Positions 34,551-46,689 of a DNA stretch of 64,000 bases are shown one piece after another; positions within the stretch are counted from its first letter, which is position 1; each line of letters begins with the position of its first letter. The stretch covers positions 1 to 64,000 of the forward strand of contig MU626288.1 of assembly GCA_025603075.1 (NCBI GenBank). Direction: 5' to 3'. The DNA comes from Neoconidiobolus thromboides FSU 785 (Eukaryota; Entomophthoromycota; Entomophthoromycetes; Entomophthorales; Neoconidiobolaceae). The notes beneath the pieces are model-generated. The model did no database searches, was not told where the DNA came from, and saw only the letters and a list, made by a program, of their open reading frames with translations. The position numbers and the translations under genes are program-made.

Positions 34551-37217
34551 TTTTTGTAAAATACTATGACTATTTGCTAGTTTATATACTTTTAATTTTT
34601 TGGCATTTTATTTTTATTCTAATGACCTTCAAAAGTGATATCATCAAATGCAATATTATGTTATCCTTTGAGCATATTATTTTAAGTCAATTACTAATCT
34701 AGCTTTACACCGTTTAATTACCTTCACTCACTCTTAAATAATACAGTAAATGCGATCAAAAATTTAGTTAATTTAAAAAACCCAATCTCATAATTTATTA
34801 AAGACATATCAGAAATATGGGGCAATACTGTAGACTTTGACAATAATAAATAGAACATCTTTATATACTTGTAATGGAGCTATGGAAATATTTATATTTT
34901 TTCTATGAAGCCACATATAGTAAGTTTGAATTCTGTATATTCTGTTACCCAAATAACCTATTTTAGGATTAATTATAGTTTTTTATTTTTGCTTTTGAAA
35001 ATTTATTGTGATTACTAATATATTTATATTACATATTTTGAAGCAATTGGGATCATGAATTGAAACACCATAGCAAATTATGAAAATGCTTTTAGATTAA
35101 TTTTGTTTATTTACATTAATAACTTATATAACAATAAAAGTTTACTTTATTTATAATTGTATTTTATAAAATTATAGAAAAATTGAATTTCATGTAATAA
35201 TTGTTTAAGACAAACTCATTATTTAATAATACAATAACTTCGAAGTGTTAAGTTGCTCATTAAACTATATTTGAATTTATTTAAATTATGTTAATAGAAA
35301 CATTAAGGATTAAAATTCAATATACGTTCTAGGTATATCAAATAAATAATTTTCAAAATTTTATTACACTGCAAACAAAGAAACATAAGCTATGTGCTTT
35401 GAATTTTCTTAGTTTTGTATAACATTGTACATAGATTACACTTTTTATTCAACAAAAGATTTAATTATTTAGGATAACAAAACCCAGTTCAGAGGGAGGA
35501 AATGAGAATCAATAAAAGAAAATCATGTATGAAAGGCTCTTATTGGAGCGGACAAGGGGAACGGGATTAGAAGAGAAGGCAGAAGGGGCAAGCACCCTTC
35601 ACCTCATGAAAAAGTTAATTTCCTTTAGCCCACTGGCACCAATTTAACATAAAAGATTTAGGTTCAGTTTTTTGGGATCCCTGTGCTACTACAAGTACTC
35701 TTCATTCAGGAGTTAATTTCTAGGTTTTTACCAGAATTTGGTCAATATGATTTAATAAAGAGCTTAAAACAAAGTTTATTGTATCACAAAAGCTATTTAA
35801 ATTAAATTTATTACAAAAAGTTTAAAAGTCAAAATGCTCTAACATTTCATGATAGTAAAGTATCACTGTTACTTTTAATCTTTAATTTTTTAAACTCAAA
35901 AGCCAAAGAATTGCTAGAAACTAATATTAATAAAATTTATACCTTCTAATTTCATAGTTTGCCTTTCAGCCCACTATATGGGAGTGTTTTTTTGGCTTCA
36001 TTATTTTTTCCATTTTTTGAGCGCTATTCAAGCGGAAAATTTGTTAGTAAAATTCTTAAATACAAAAATACATCCCCATATTCTTATTTTGATCTTGAAT
36101 TTACTTTTAACTTCCATCTCTTACATTCTAATCTTACCTAAATGTAACTTCTACTGATAAAACAATCGTGAATTATCGACTTCTTCAAGCTCTCATATTT
36201 TATTTTGGTAAAATCACTATGATGATGGATAAAGGTGAGCCTATATTATCAACTTTTTAGTATTTTTATATACTTAGATAAATTACGAAATGAAAAGGTA
36301 CTATAAAATTAGCATCATGGACTGCTTTTTATCCGTCACTACATTAAATGGCTTAAAGTATAGTATTTTCTGAGAAATTTTCATACAAATAATAAATGTT
36401 GTGAACTACAAACTGTGAACTGCCCTTGTCTCACTTAAAATGCTACATAAAATGACATGCCTTTAAAAATGGTAATGTAACTAGTAAAATTTTACTATTG
36501 TTAAAAAATGTTGACTATAATGTTGCTGCTTTCTATCAAATAAATAATGTGTACTACAGTATATTAAAAAATAGGTTTAGGATGTACATTAAAGGACAAG
36601 AATAGCATATTAGTAAAAAAAACATGAAAGTTATTTAAATCATCTGAAAATTATTCAAGGTTTAAATACGATTACAAATAAATCACTTAAATTTTCAAAC
36701 GTATAGGAAAAGCAATAATATCTACTGTAGATTTACTATAGCTCCACCATGATTTAACTTGCGATACCTTTTGAAATTTATTGACTATTTATTAAGATTT
36801 TTTAGAGCCCAATTCAAAATTTTTTAATAAAATTTTAAAAATAGTTTCTTCTTAAATGAACAGTTATATAGGCCTTAATAGAGCTGCAGCGGCTGGAATG
36901 ATGAACCATCACAATTTTAAATTAAAATTTGACTATTCTGGTCTTGGTTTCTTTAAATTTGTGTTAACTTATTTTTATGAGATTAATTCCAATTTTAGAA
37001 TAAAAAATTCAACTCATATTCAATCAAAATCGACAATTTTGAACAGGTGTTCGAAGTACTGGTAATTAATTCTTCAATCTAAAAAGTTCAATACAATTCT
37101 TGTAATAGCAAAAGATGCACAATAAAACCCAATTCACCAAAATTATACTATATAATTAGCCATTAACATCCAACTTAACTTTAATTTTAATTTACCAAGT
37201 TAATTTTTATTAAAGCC
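34551..37217. other. Long intergenic stretch with MITE and a G/C-richer island
   Basis: 2.7 kb without a convincing gene. MITE copy f lies at 35977-36080. A visibly less A/T-rich island spans about 35490-35720. A frame at 36856-37065 (69 codons) has no recognisable features and may be chance. Confidence 0.5.
35977..36080 (+). repeat. MITE copy f (reference copy)
   Basis: The clearest copy. The ends read TATGGGAGTGTTTTTTTGG and AAAAATACATCCCCATA, imperfect inverted repeats bounded by TA. Inside lie TTTTTTCCATTTTTTGAGCG and AGCGGAAAATTTG, a second inverted repeat, so a transcript or single strand could fold into a nested hairpin. No coding capacity. Confidence 0.9.
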
Positions 37218-38456
37218 ATGAATAAACTCATTGCTCTACTTGCTGCATCTTTAGTATCTTCTTTTATTGTTGACCAACCAAACGTCAAATGGCCAACTTA
37301 TGATACTACTCCAGTAAAATTCTTTGGGCATCGTGGAATAAAAGCTCAGCAACCTGAGCATACCGTCGGCAGTTACTGGCTTGCAGCTATCAACGGGGAT
37401 GACTACATCGAACCTGATCTTGTACTCACTAAAGATGGCGTTCCAGTTTGCTATCACGATCTTTACATCAGAGACGGTACTGATGTTGAGCAACACCCAG
37501 AATTCGCTCACCTTCGTCGTAATTATACTGGTATGTTAGATGGGCATAATACTACCATCAGCAATGAGTTTTTCATCTCTGACTTTACTTTAGCAGAATT
37601 AAGAAAACTCCGTGTAGTTCAAAAGAAAACTGGAGTACGCCCTCAATTCTATAACCAACTCTTTAGAATCCCCACTTTCCAAGAGTTTATTGACAATGCC
37701 AATTTATTAGCTTACAAGCTTGGTTACCCTATCAATATCGTTCCAGAGCTTAAGCATTCAAACTATCATGCTAATTTATACCCAAACATCCCCCACTACT
37801 TTGAGAACAAAGCCCTTGATATCCTTAAGCAAAACGGATACCCTCTTAAAGCTTCTGATCCATCTAACTGTATTGCTAAGATAGAGACCAAAGTCCCTAA
37901 AGTCCCAGGAAAATGCGCTGAAAAGGAACAAAAGCCAGTAAAATGTGGTAAAGTAGCCATCCAAAGTTTCGATTTTGAAACTATCAAATATTTAAACACC
38001 AAAGTAGATAAAAAATTAGTTGATCTTGTTATGTTAGTTGATGATGATGTTGAGCTTTACACTTACAAAAAACTAGATGAAATTAGTCAACATGCTACTT
38101 GGTTTAGTCCATGGAAAGAGTTCATTTACGTTGGTGTAGAAAATGAACTTAAAGGACGTAATGTGACTTATGATCAAGTTAAAGTTGAGAAACTTGGTGG
38201 TATCGTTCCTGGTAAACAAATTATTTCGGAATGTCATAAACGTGGTCTTAGAGTTGTCTTATATACTTTCTATGACTCTAGAGAAACTTCTTATCGTGGT
38301 TGTTCTGTTAAATGTGAGCCCGAGAATGCTAGAGATGAATATCGCTTCTACTTTGATTTAGGAGTTGATGGTTTATTTGTTGAAAATGCTAACGAAGCTA
38401 TTCAAATGCGTACCGAATATAGCACTGAACTCCGCCTCAATGTTACTCGTCATTAG
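37218..38456 (+). CDS. Secreted glycerophosphodiester phosphodiesterase (GDPD)
   Basis: Single exon, 412 residues. The N-terminus NKLIALLAASLVSSFIV is a signal peptide. The GDPD TIM-barrel core is complete at its catalytic end: GHRG (His38, Arg39), PEHT (Glu47), IEPDLVLTKDG (Glu65, Asp67) and CYHDLYI (His80), and later INIVPELKH, VAIQSFDFETI, GLRVVLYTFYD and DLGVDGLFVENANEA. It should hydrolyse glycerophosphodiesters to glycerol-3-phosphate and an alcohol outside the cell, typically for phosphate or choline scavenging. Cys-rich insert near residues 215-245 (PSNC, GKCAEK, VKCGK). N-glycosylation sites NYT, NTT and NVT are present. Codon use is visibly less A/T-rich (many C-ending codons) than in neighbours, consistent with high expression. 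Confidence 0.93.
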   Translation: MNKLIALLAASLVSSFIVDQPNVKWPTYDTTPVKFFGHRGIKAQQPEHTVGSYWLAAINGDDYIEPDLVLTKDGVPVCYHDLYIRDGTDVEQHPEFAHLRRNYTGMLDGHNTTISNEFFISDFTLAELRKLRVVQKKTGVRPQFYNQLFRIPTFQEFIDNANLLAYKLGYPINIVPELKHSNYHANLYPNIPHYFENKALDILKQNGYPLKASDPSNCIAKIETKVPKVPGKCAEKEQKPVKCGKVAIQSFDFETIKYLNTKVDKKLVDLVMLVDDDVELYTYKKLDEISQHATWFSPWKEFIYVGVENELKGRNVTYDQVKVEKLGGIVPGKQIISECHKRGLRVVLYTFYDSRETSYRGCSVKCEPENARDEYRFYFDLGVDGLFVENANEAIQMRTEYSTELRLNVTRH

Positions 38457-38955
38457 ATTAGAATATAATACTTAATTAATAAATGTTTATTTTATTGTAA
38501 ACTTTAATTATGACATAAGATACTATACTCAATTTTATGTTTATGAATGTTTTAATAAAAAATAATAGTATAAGCTACTCCCTTTATTGTTAATTGTTAT
38601 GATAAATTAAGAAATATAAAGTTATTATAATTAATAAATATGCAAAAACTAATCACGATTTAAATAAAATAATACATAACTCAAAGATGTTACTTTATTT
38701 TAAAAAATACTATGATATTGAAATATTCATATTTTTCATATTATAATATAATAATTTGAACAATAGAATCTATTAATCCGACTATAAAATTACAATAACA
38801 AAGTACTTTTTAACAAACCGAAATACACATAGGGTTCCATAAAAGTAGTAAAGGCTAAAATTTATCAAAAAATGAAAACTAAATTTAGCTAAACATAAAA
38901 AGCAGATTTACCAAAAAAACAAAAATATAAGTATTTAAAGTTCAAAAATAAAAAA
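38457..38955. other. Convergent 3' region
   Basis: Between the GDPD stop and the stop of the coiled-coil/TM gene. A/T-rich, no other feature seen. Confidence 0.5.
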
Positions 38956-41926
38956 TTACTCCTCATTACCCCTACTACCCAAAATTAACGCTTGAAGCCA
39001 AAAGTGGAACACCGAATTTGAATCTTTACTGTTTGCTTCTTCATCAAAACTATTCTCTCTAATCTCTATGGATGAAGAGTCTATACGGTGAGCCCGATTT
39101 TCATTTATTCTTCCTTTCTTAGTATTATTCCTACTCAAAATATTTTTTTCTTGAGGATCAGATAGCGATTCCTTCTTACTCTCATCTGAAGTTATGAAAG
39201 TCAAGAGATAAGCAACAATATAATACACGACCATCATATACATTGGTGTCATGTCACTCTTTTCTTCTTTTGCTAAGGAAGATTCTTTGATCTTATTACC
39301 ACTCGACAATGGACTTAGTTCTGATTTTCCTAATACATTTGAAGTATATAAATCCCCAATTTTGAATCGATTTGAAAAATATTCACTATTTTCATTGTTT
39401 ACTAAAAAAATTAATATACTTTCAATAAAATAGAACTAACAAATATTTAATACCTTTGACCTTGATTTCGTTAGTATCATTTTCTGGATTTCGAGCTTCA
39501 TTAGAAGGCTCTTCAACTATTGGGGAAACCAATAAGGAAGATGCTAAAGTTGGAGTCGATATCAAATTTTCACCATCGATTAAATCGCTAAATGAAACCT
39601 GTCTAATTACCCTTGAGTTACGATTTTTATTTTTTCTATTCCTAAAAGACCCAGTATTATTTGGACTCATTGTAGACAATGAAATAGGTCTTGGTAATGG
39701 TGCCAAGTCATTACGTTTATTACTAGTAGTAGAAGAAGGTGTATTCGACCTAGAAGTTGAATTATCTGGTTGTTCAGTCGATGATAAAGAGCTGTTTGAT
39801 GACATTTTGCTTAATTGTGTACTTTTAGTGAACGTATTAGAGTGTTCCACTTGGCTTGATAATGAATGATAAGAATTCGTAGATGAATGGGATGTGCTTA
39901 AGAAAGGAGCTGAAAGATCTTCCTTAATTTCTTCATCTACTGTTTTTAATTCTTTATTAGATTCCACAGTTTCTTGTTCTAAAATTAAAAGTTAAAAACC
40001 CAAATATATGAAGTTAGACTACTTACTTTGTTCTTTTTCTTTTTCTTCAACTTTAATTTCATTATCATTGCTTGTTTCAACCAATATATCTGGGGTCTGA
40101 CCTTTCCTTTGTTCAATTATAATATCGGGAACCTCACTAGATTTTTCTTTCTCGATTTCGACATTCAACTTTTTATTTGCTTCATCAAACTCGAATTGTG
40201 GCATTAAATTTTGGCTTCTCATTTCGGCTTCTTCTGAAAGGGATCTAGACATTTCTGATAACTCAGTAGGAGAAAGAAAAGGACGATCATCGATAATGAC
40301 ATGCTGAATTGAAGCTCTTTGAAAAACGGGGAATGCTTTGTTTGGCCTATGCATCTCCATTTTATTTAAAAGTTCTTTTACATTAATTTGGCTAGATTTG
40401 ACATTTGCTTCAAGTCCAGGTATCTTTAAAAATCCAAACTTTAGCTTATCCCATTGTGACCATGTCTTTTCTATATTCCTTTTTAAATATTTGTTTTCTC
40501 TCTCTAATTCTTTCATTGCTTTTGCTGTCATCTTTTCATTAATTGGATTGAAATTATTTAATATAGTTAAATTATCTTGTGGTAATTCCAAGGGATTACC
40601 AATCTCTTCTTTTGGCGTATAATCCTCAACTTCGCGAGTTGAAGGTGGAATTGGAGCACTATTTGCTTCACTTAATGATTTTTGTAGATTTTCTACCAGA
40701 ATTTTCATCTGGTAATTTTCCTGTACTACTTCATCAAAGTTTTTAGCTACCGATTGGGCAATTTGAACATCTTTTTCAAGAGCAGCTATTCTTTTTTTCA
40801 TTGAATTTGCTTGTAAGATTAATGTTTGATATTCTAAATTCACTGCCCTCATTGCTTTTAATCCATTTTCCAACTCTTCGATTTTTAGTTTTTTAATCTC
40901 TGCTTCTTTTTTGTTGGAGTGAATTGCTTCCTCATATTGTTTCTTCTTTTGAAAGTATAATTTTTTATAATGATTTAAGCTTTCTTTATCATCCGCTTGT
41001 TCTTTTTCTAATATGCTAACTTTGGTTTGCTGTTTGTTAATAAATCCTTGTTGTTCGCTAGCTTCTTTTGTTTTTAAGTATAAATCCTGCTTTAGCTTTC
41101 GATTTTCTTTTTCCAGCTCTTTAATTTTATTATCCGACTCAGTAACCATTTCTGAGAGACTATCTTCAGTATACTCAAGTTTTTGACTTAAAAAGCTCGT
41201 TGCTTTTTTTATTTTCCTATGATCTTCTATACCGTTGAAACCACTATCATTCTTAATGATACTTATATCGAAAGATGGCGAACGTATAGGAACATACCCT
41301 GTATCATTATCCTTTTCAAATTTCTCATGCAATGATTTGATCGAACTTTTTTTCATTGATTTAAAACTAGTACTTCGATGTAACCTTCCAACATCTGGAT
41401 CAAAAGGAGATAGAGGGCGTTCTAAAGACCTTGGGTTCACTTCACTATTTAAAAATCTAGAGCTATTTTCTAAAGAGTTGAGGGGTGATTCTGGTCGTCG
41501 AAATCGACCTAAAGAAACGCCTAAGCTACTATCAGGTAATGGACAAAACTTGGCTTTTTCGGATAAGATGGACGAACGTCTTTGTTTTCCTTTGATCGGC
41601 ATACTAAAAAAAGTTTTTAGCTCTGATTTACCATTTGTTTGAAAGTCTCCACTGACTATTTTGTTAATTAAATCTAAGGTGTCTAAGGCATTTAGCTTCA
41701 ATGTCGGATGTTCGTTTGAAAACCTTCTTAGTTGGGTATAATGGTTGTTATCAAGTAGCTTTTTGGTTTTATTTATTTCTTCAAACGTGTTTAAAATTAG
41801 TTGAATATTTAATTCTTGACCTGAATCGATATTATTCTTTTTGAATATATATGTAACAGAATCTAATAAATTGGCCTTTTCATAGTTTAGTAATGGAGTT
41901 CATTAATTTGTATATTTGATTACCAT
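38956..41926 (-). CDS. Large coiled-coil protein with C-terminal TM segment
   Basis: Four exons by my reading, about 940 residues. Exon 1 is just the ATG (41924-41926), followed at once by GTAATC and an intron ending TACTAAACTATGAAAAG. Exon 2 begins ANLLDSVTYIFKKNNIDSGQ, an unrecognised helical N-domain. Next come a Ser/Arg-rich stretch (GRFRRPESPLNSL) and a long coiled coil (about 180-330, for example KIKELEKENRKLKQDLYLK), then a second coil with MKELERENKYLKRNIEKTWS. The tail is acidic, then Ser/Thr-rich with RQVSFSDLIDG, a good PP1-docking RVxF match. The last exon has a hydrophobic segment MYMMVVYYIVAYLLTFI, probably membrane-spanning, about 95 residues from the end. Function not recognised; a membrane-linked cytoskeletal or organelle tether would fit. 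Confidence 0.7.
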
Positions 41927-42526
41927 AATTTAAGATAAAAAAGAATAAAAATGTTAAACTTAAAATGACCTCACCCCTAAAATTAAGATTTTAATTGAAT
42001 CAAAAAAGGGGGTATTAAAAATAGCAGTTATAATAAAAGTTGTTAAAAGTGAGATGGTTGATAATTAAGCTATTTAGTAATTGTTTACTATATTTAGGTT
42101 TAATTTTATAAAACCTATTATGAATAAGCTATTAATTTAAGCAAAATTAACTTCATAAAATAAACTATAAATAAGTTGTAGTATTTTTTGTTAATAAACT
42201 GGATAATCTTAATCTTAATTTTTATTAAATATGGGATTTTAATTTACCCTCTTAGGTACTGTAGCTCGACTTCATTTTTTACCATTTTTGGAAAGTTATT
42301 AAGAATCCATTATAACATTTGATATCCATAAAACCCATAGCTGATATAAAATGTTGAATATAACAAAACAGCAAAAGTCAATATATTTTTTTATCACTTA
42401 GCCTTAAACACTATATATATTACTATGAACTTATAATAAACCCAATTCAATTTTATAAAATTTATTAACTTAGAATAAATTGTGAAACGACTTTTAAAAA
42501 AGCTACTAACTTAAAAAAACAAGAAA
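41927..42526. other. Intergenic, no gene seen
   Basis: Promoter of the coiled-coil gene and 3' side of the TBC gene. A/T-rich, no other feature. Confidence 0.5.
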
Positions 42527-45500
42527 CTATGAAATAGTTAGTGAAGATAGATCTGTGAGGTCCAACTCATTTAAAATTTCACCACTAATTTCCTCTCCAT
42601 CTACTTCAGTAATTAAGTTAAATTCATTTTCACTCATTTCATTAGCCTCTCTTGGCTTATTAGCTTGGCTTTTTTGTGTCTGTAACGTGCTAATACGCTT
42701 TGAAACCTCTTCAGCCATCTTATTACTTCCATTTATAATACCATCCACCAAGTACTTTGAAATATCATTTTCAGGTGGATTTTCACTTGGATCCTTAAAT
42801 AAGAAAGTATTTGGGAACTCAATTTGTATCGCTCTTAATAAATGCTCATCCGACATAATCAATTTAGAAAATTCTTCAAAATTTAAAAAGGTTTGATTTG
42901 CAGTATCCTGTTGAGTTGAATCATCTTTCCCAGCTTCAAAGTCAATAAGATCGTTATTTGGACTTTCTCCTTTTTGATGAATCAACTGCATAGCTTCTTT
43001 AATAAATTTTCCAGTCCCAAACAATCCAATATCAGAATCCGAGTGTCTAAAGATGTACAAAAATAGTGAAGAAAATTGAATAATATCATCCGAACTAAGA
43101 AGCCCATCAGAATCCAAATCCACCGTTTCAAATAAAAGTTTACTACGTGGCATAACATCTTGATTGAGGATAGTATCCAGTCCACATATTACATCTGAAA
43201 ACGTAAGGTATCCTTTATTTTCACTATCCATAGTCTTAAATAATGCTCCAACAATAGACTGACGGTATAATGGCATCTGAGATCTCGCATCCATAAATCC
43301 ACTTTTCTTTTCTTCTTCTTCAGCAATACTATTTGTTCTTGAACTTCGTTGTGAAATTGGTGTATCAAGTTCGCACCAGGTAGTAGACTGGTCCAAAAAG
43401 GTTTCGAATTCTTCATAACCCATTAAATGACCAGAATGCTTCTTTGAGGAGTGTGGGGTTGATCTGTAAAAAATGGCGGTATGAAATTTATCATAGATAT
43501 TGGATAATGTTTTGGCACTAAAACTACCCCGAAAATCGAGATTCCTTATTGTTGTTTGTTTGCTGAATAATTCTATATTATGCACCACTTTCATCTGCTG
43601 ACTTTGTCTCAATTCTTGTATCTTGTTATTGTCTACTGATTTGAATTCGCGATAAGCTATAGTAATAAGTAAGGTATACTTTGTAATCGTTTTAACGCCT
43701 TTATCCCCAAACTCTTTATTGACAGGTTCTTCCAAAGACTGGAAATATTTCTTTAAAACTTCAACAAAGACACCATCATCCTCAGCTTCCATTAATTTAT
43801 CACCGTTGATTTTCAATACTGCTAATCCGATCTTAAAAAGTACTTGTGGACCATCCATAAAAAATAAATCCAAAACCCTTAATGCTACCAAAAGCGGCAT
43901 TGAATTTATAAATAAAGTAAGAAACCAAGGCAGCGAAACTAAGGAAAGAGTGATACCTTTTTTGGTTAGACTCGTATCCAAAATGGGCATAAGATCAGCC
44001 ACGAGATATTCAAAAACTGCCTGGTCCAAAAGGGCCCCATACATAGATGTAGAATAATAGGAAGGAAGCATAGTATCACACAAAGTAGTAAGGGTCCAAT
44101 AGGCTTGTTCTTCGCTGCAATAAATTAGTAACGCAGAAGCCACAATATTCATTGCTTGGCAATAACCAACCTCTGGGTTTTTCCACGAATAAGCAGTAAG
44201 TACATTTCTTAAAGAATCGATTCCATCTTTCATACGATAAGCTGAATATTCAGGAAGTGAACGATTTAAATCTTTTTCGATTTCGTCAGTAGCTTGAGAA
44301 ACTTGTCCTTGATGATCTTCAATTAACTTTTGATAAACTCCAGGATGGTTGAATCTTCTATAAACTGCACCCGAACACATTTCCCATATCTCTCCCCTTA
44401 AAATACCTGGTATCCCTACCCTTACTAATCGAACAAAATCGAACTTACGGATTAATGAGAAGTTATAACCATTTTTGGAAAAATAATCCTGCCAATGCGC
44501 TAACTTTTTGGCTTCTCTTGTGATCCCAAACTCTTCTGGAAATCCATATTTTAGTCCTAAAGCCCCCTCCCCATACCCACCTTGGCCTTTGTAATATCCT
44601 TCTGAAGTCAGTGTTCTTAAAAATGGCTTTAATCGCTTTACTATAAGTTTCTGTTTGATTAGCCTATCGTTTAAAGCTTTACAGAAGGCTTTGAAAGCTT
44701 CAGCATCAAGGTGATGGAAAGTAATATAAAAGGTAAGCTCATGATATGATAAAATCGACAAAGCATTGGTAATCGGTAACTCATTTCTTATTGTATGTAA
44801 ATTAACTTTACGTACTAAATAGAGTGGAAGTACCCAATAGCAAGGAGAGAGTAAACTTGTACCAATAAAAGTGATAAAAGAATCTGAAAGTGCTAAGATA
44901 CCTTTAACTTTAAAATTAGGGTCTTTAGGATGAGAAAATAATACTTGGGTTTCAGTATGTAATCCTTCGGTGGCTGGCAACCTAAATTTCATTTGAAATT
45001 CTTTATTACTCTTTTGTGTTAAGAAATTATTCCGTATTTCCATCCCCGAAGACTCCTTTTTAACTTCTGAAGAATCCGTTAGTGGGCTTATTATTGGCTG
45101 TGTATCTGTAGAATCATCATTAACACCCCTAATTGCCATACCTGGCAATGGGTCTAATGTAGCGTTCTTTAATACTCTTTCCATACTATTTTTTGTTAAT
45201 TGGCTTATCAATTCAAACGCCTAAAACAAGTATTACATTAATCCATCGTTTAGTATTTAAACTTTAATTTACCTCATCGCGAACAAAAAAATTACCAAAA
45301 TGATGCTAAAAATTTAAACTTTTAAAAAATTACGTAACTGAAATAATATAACTGTCTACCTTTGTTTGATCTTTAATGGTGATAGTGATTGGTGATGGTA
45401 ATGACAAAGTTTTCGCGGCACCAACTAAGTTTCCACTTGATTTTTCCAAATGAGCAATGTCTCTAAGTTCAATTTTCAATTTCATTTCCATGCCCAGCAT

Positions 45501-46332
45501 GTAAGAATAAAAACATAAATAATTTTCACTCATATACATCCACCCTTGGTATACCATCAGCCCCTTCTGATAGCCACATGAATAATCTATATACTCAAAT
45601 TAGTTGTTTGCTTAAAAAATTTTCTTAGTTTGTGTTGAATTATTCTTTTAATAAATGTCTATTTTTTGTTATTAATAAAAATATATTACAGCTAACTAAG
45701 TGTTCTGCGTTGGACATATTGAACGTTTGTCTAAAAGCTCTTAAAGCAGACCTTGCTTTAACATCAAGGGATTCATCTAAGGAGTCCCCATCTAATATAG
45801 TTTTACAAGTTTAGTTTAATTTAATATGGTTTAAAAATAATAAATAACAACAATATATGTAAATTAAACTTACCAGTAGCAGCTAAATACGATTTTATTT
45901 TAGTTTCCAAATATTTATAGCGTTCTGTGCTACCACTCATTGAATCAAATATAGGTACACAAAGTTCTAAGTAATTTTAAATCCCAATGATGAAATATCC
46001 TTTTTGTTAAATTACCTTCAAACCATTTCCAAGATTTCTCAATTTTTTGATAAGTGTCATCAACGGCTACCAAATAAGTTTCATTACTTAAATTATCCCT
46101 ATAAATTATCCTATATGGGTCAGGTTTTGTGTCTAACCTTTTTTGGACGGATTAAAACTTTAAATTATATATACTGATATTTTGATTACATATTCCTTAT
46201 AGTACCAACTACACTTTGGAATAATTTTGAAGGTTGGTCCAATTTAGTATGTTGTAATATAAAATAATCGTTTTTATTGATGTCACTCCATAAAGCACTA
46301 GCTTCCGAAATTAAAGTTGGTATTGTTAGCAT
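42527..46332 (-). CDS. GRAM-TBC-EF-hand RabGAP (TBC1D8/9, Gyp2-like)
   Basis: Seven exons, roughly 1,140 residues. Exon 1 starts MLTIPTLISEASALW and YFILQH, then PDPYRIIYRD, matching the TBC1D9 N-terminus. The first GRAM domain is LRAFRQTFNMSNAEHLV then YSCGYQKGLMVYQGWMYMSE and NYLCFYSYMLG. A second GRAM lies in the big exon (FRLPATEGLHTETQVLFSHP). The TBC domain has VRVGIPGILRGEIWEM, the Arg-finger motif IEKDLNR and the Gln-finger GYCQAMN, so catalysis looks intact. An EF-hand pair follows (DLDSDGLLSSDD is a canonical loop). It should stimulate GTP hydrolysis on an endosomal or Golgi Rab. One exon near 45250-45300 is only about 33 nt, and its upstream donor is ambiguous (GTTACG or GTAATT), so the join inside the first GRAM is tentative. 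Confidence 0.88.
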
Positions 46333-46689
46333 TTTGGATTCTTTTTGAGTATAAACTTTATAAAAATGATGATTTTTTTAAATTTTGAAATCACTATTAG
46401 TGATTTGGGCTATGGGCAATTCTAATTTGCTCCTTAATCTATTTTTATCATAGGCTACTATTAAATGTTATTTTACTGCTAATTTTATACATCAAAATTA
46501 ATTTCTAAAAAAAGCAATTTCAATTATTTAAACAGAATCATAATAAATGGTCTTAAGATAACACTAATTTCATTAAACGAAGCTTTAAATCTCAAAACAA
46601 TCAAAATATAAAAATAATTTTATTAAAATAAATCAAATGAGTTTATATTGCGAATAGATAAAAGCGACTAATGATACAACTAAGTCTAA
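46333..46689. other. Intergenic between TBC and kinesin genes
   Basis: Promoter of the TBC gene and 3' side of the kinesin gene. A/T-rich, nothing else seen. Confidence 0.5.

Noticed and set aside
35959-36141. 60-codon frame
   Set aside because: It is a chance reading of MITE copy f.
36856-37065. 69-codon frame starting MNSYIGLNRAAAAGMMNHH
   Set aside because: The Ala-rich start is slightly unusual but the rest looks random and no exon partner was found.
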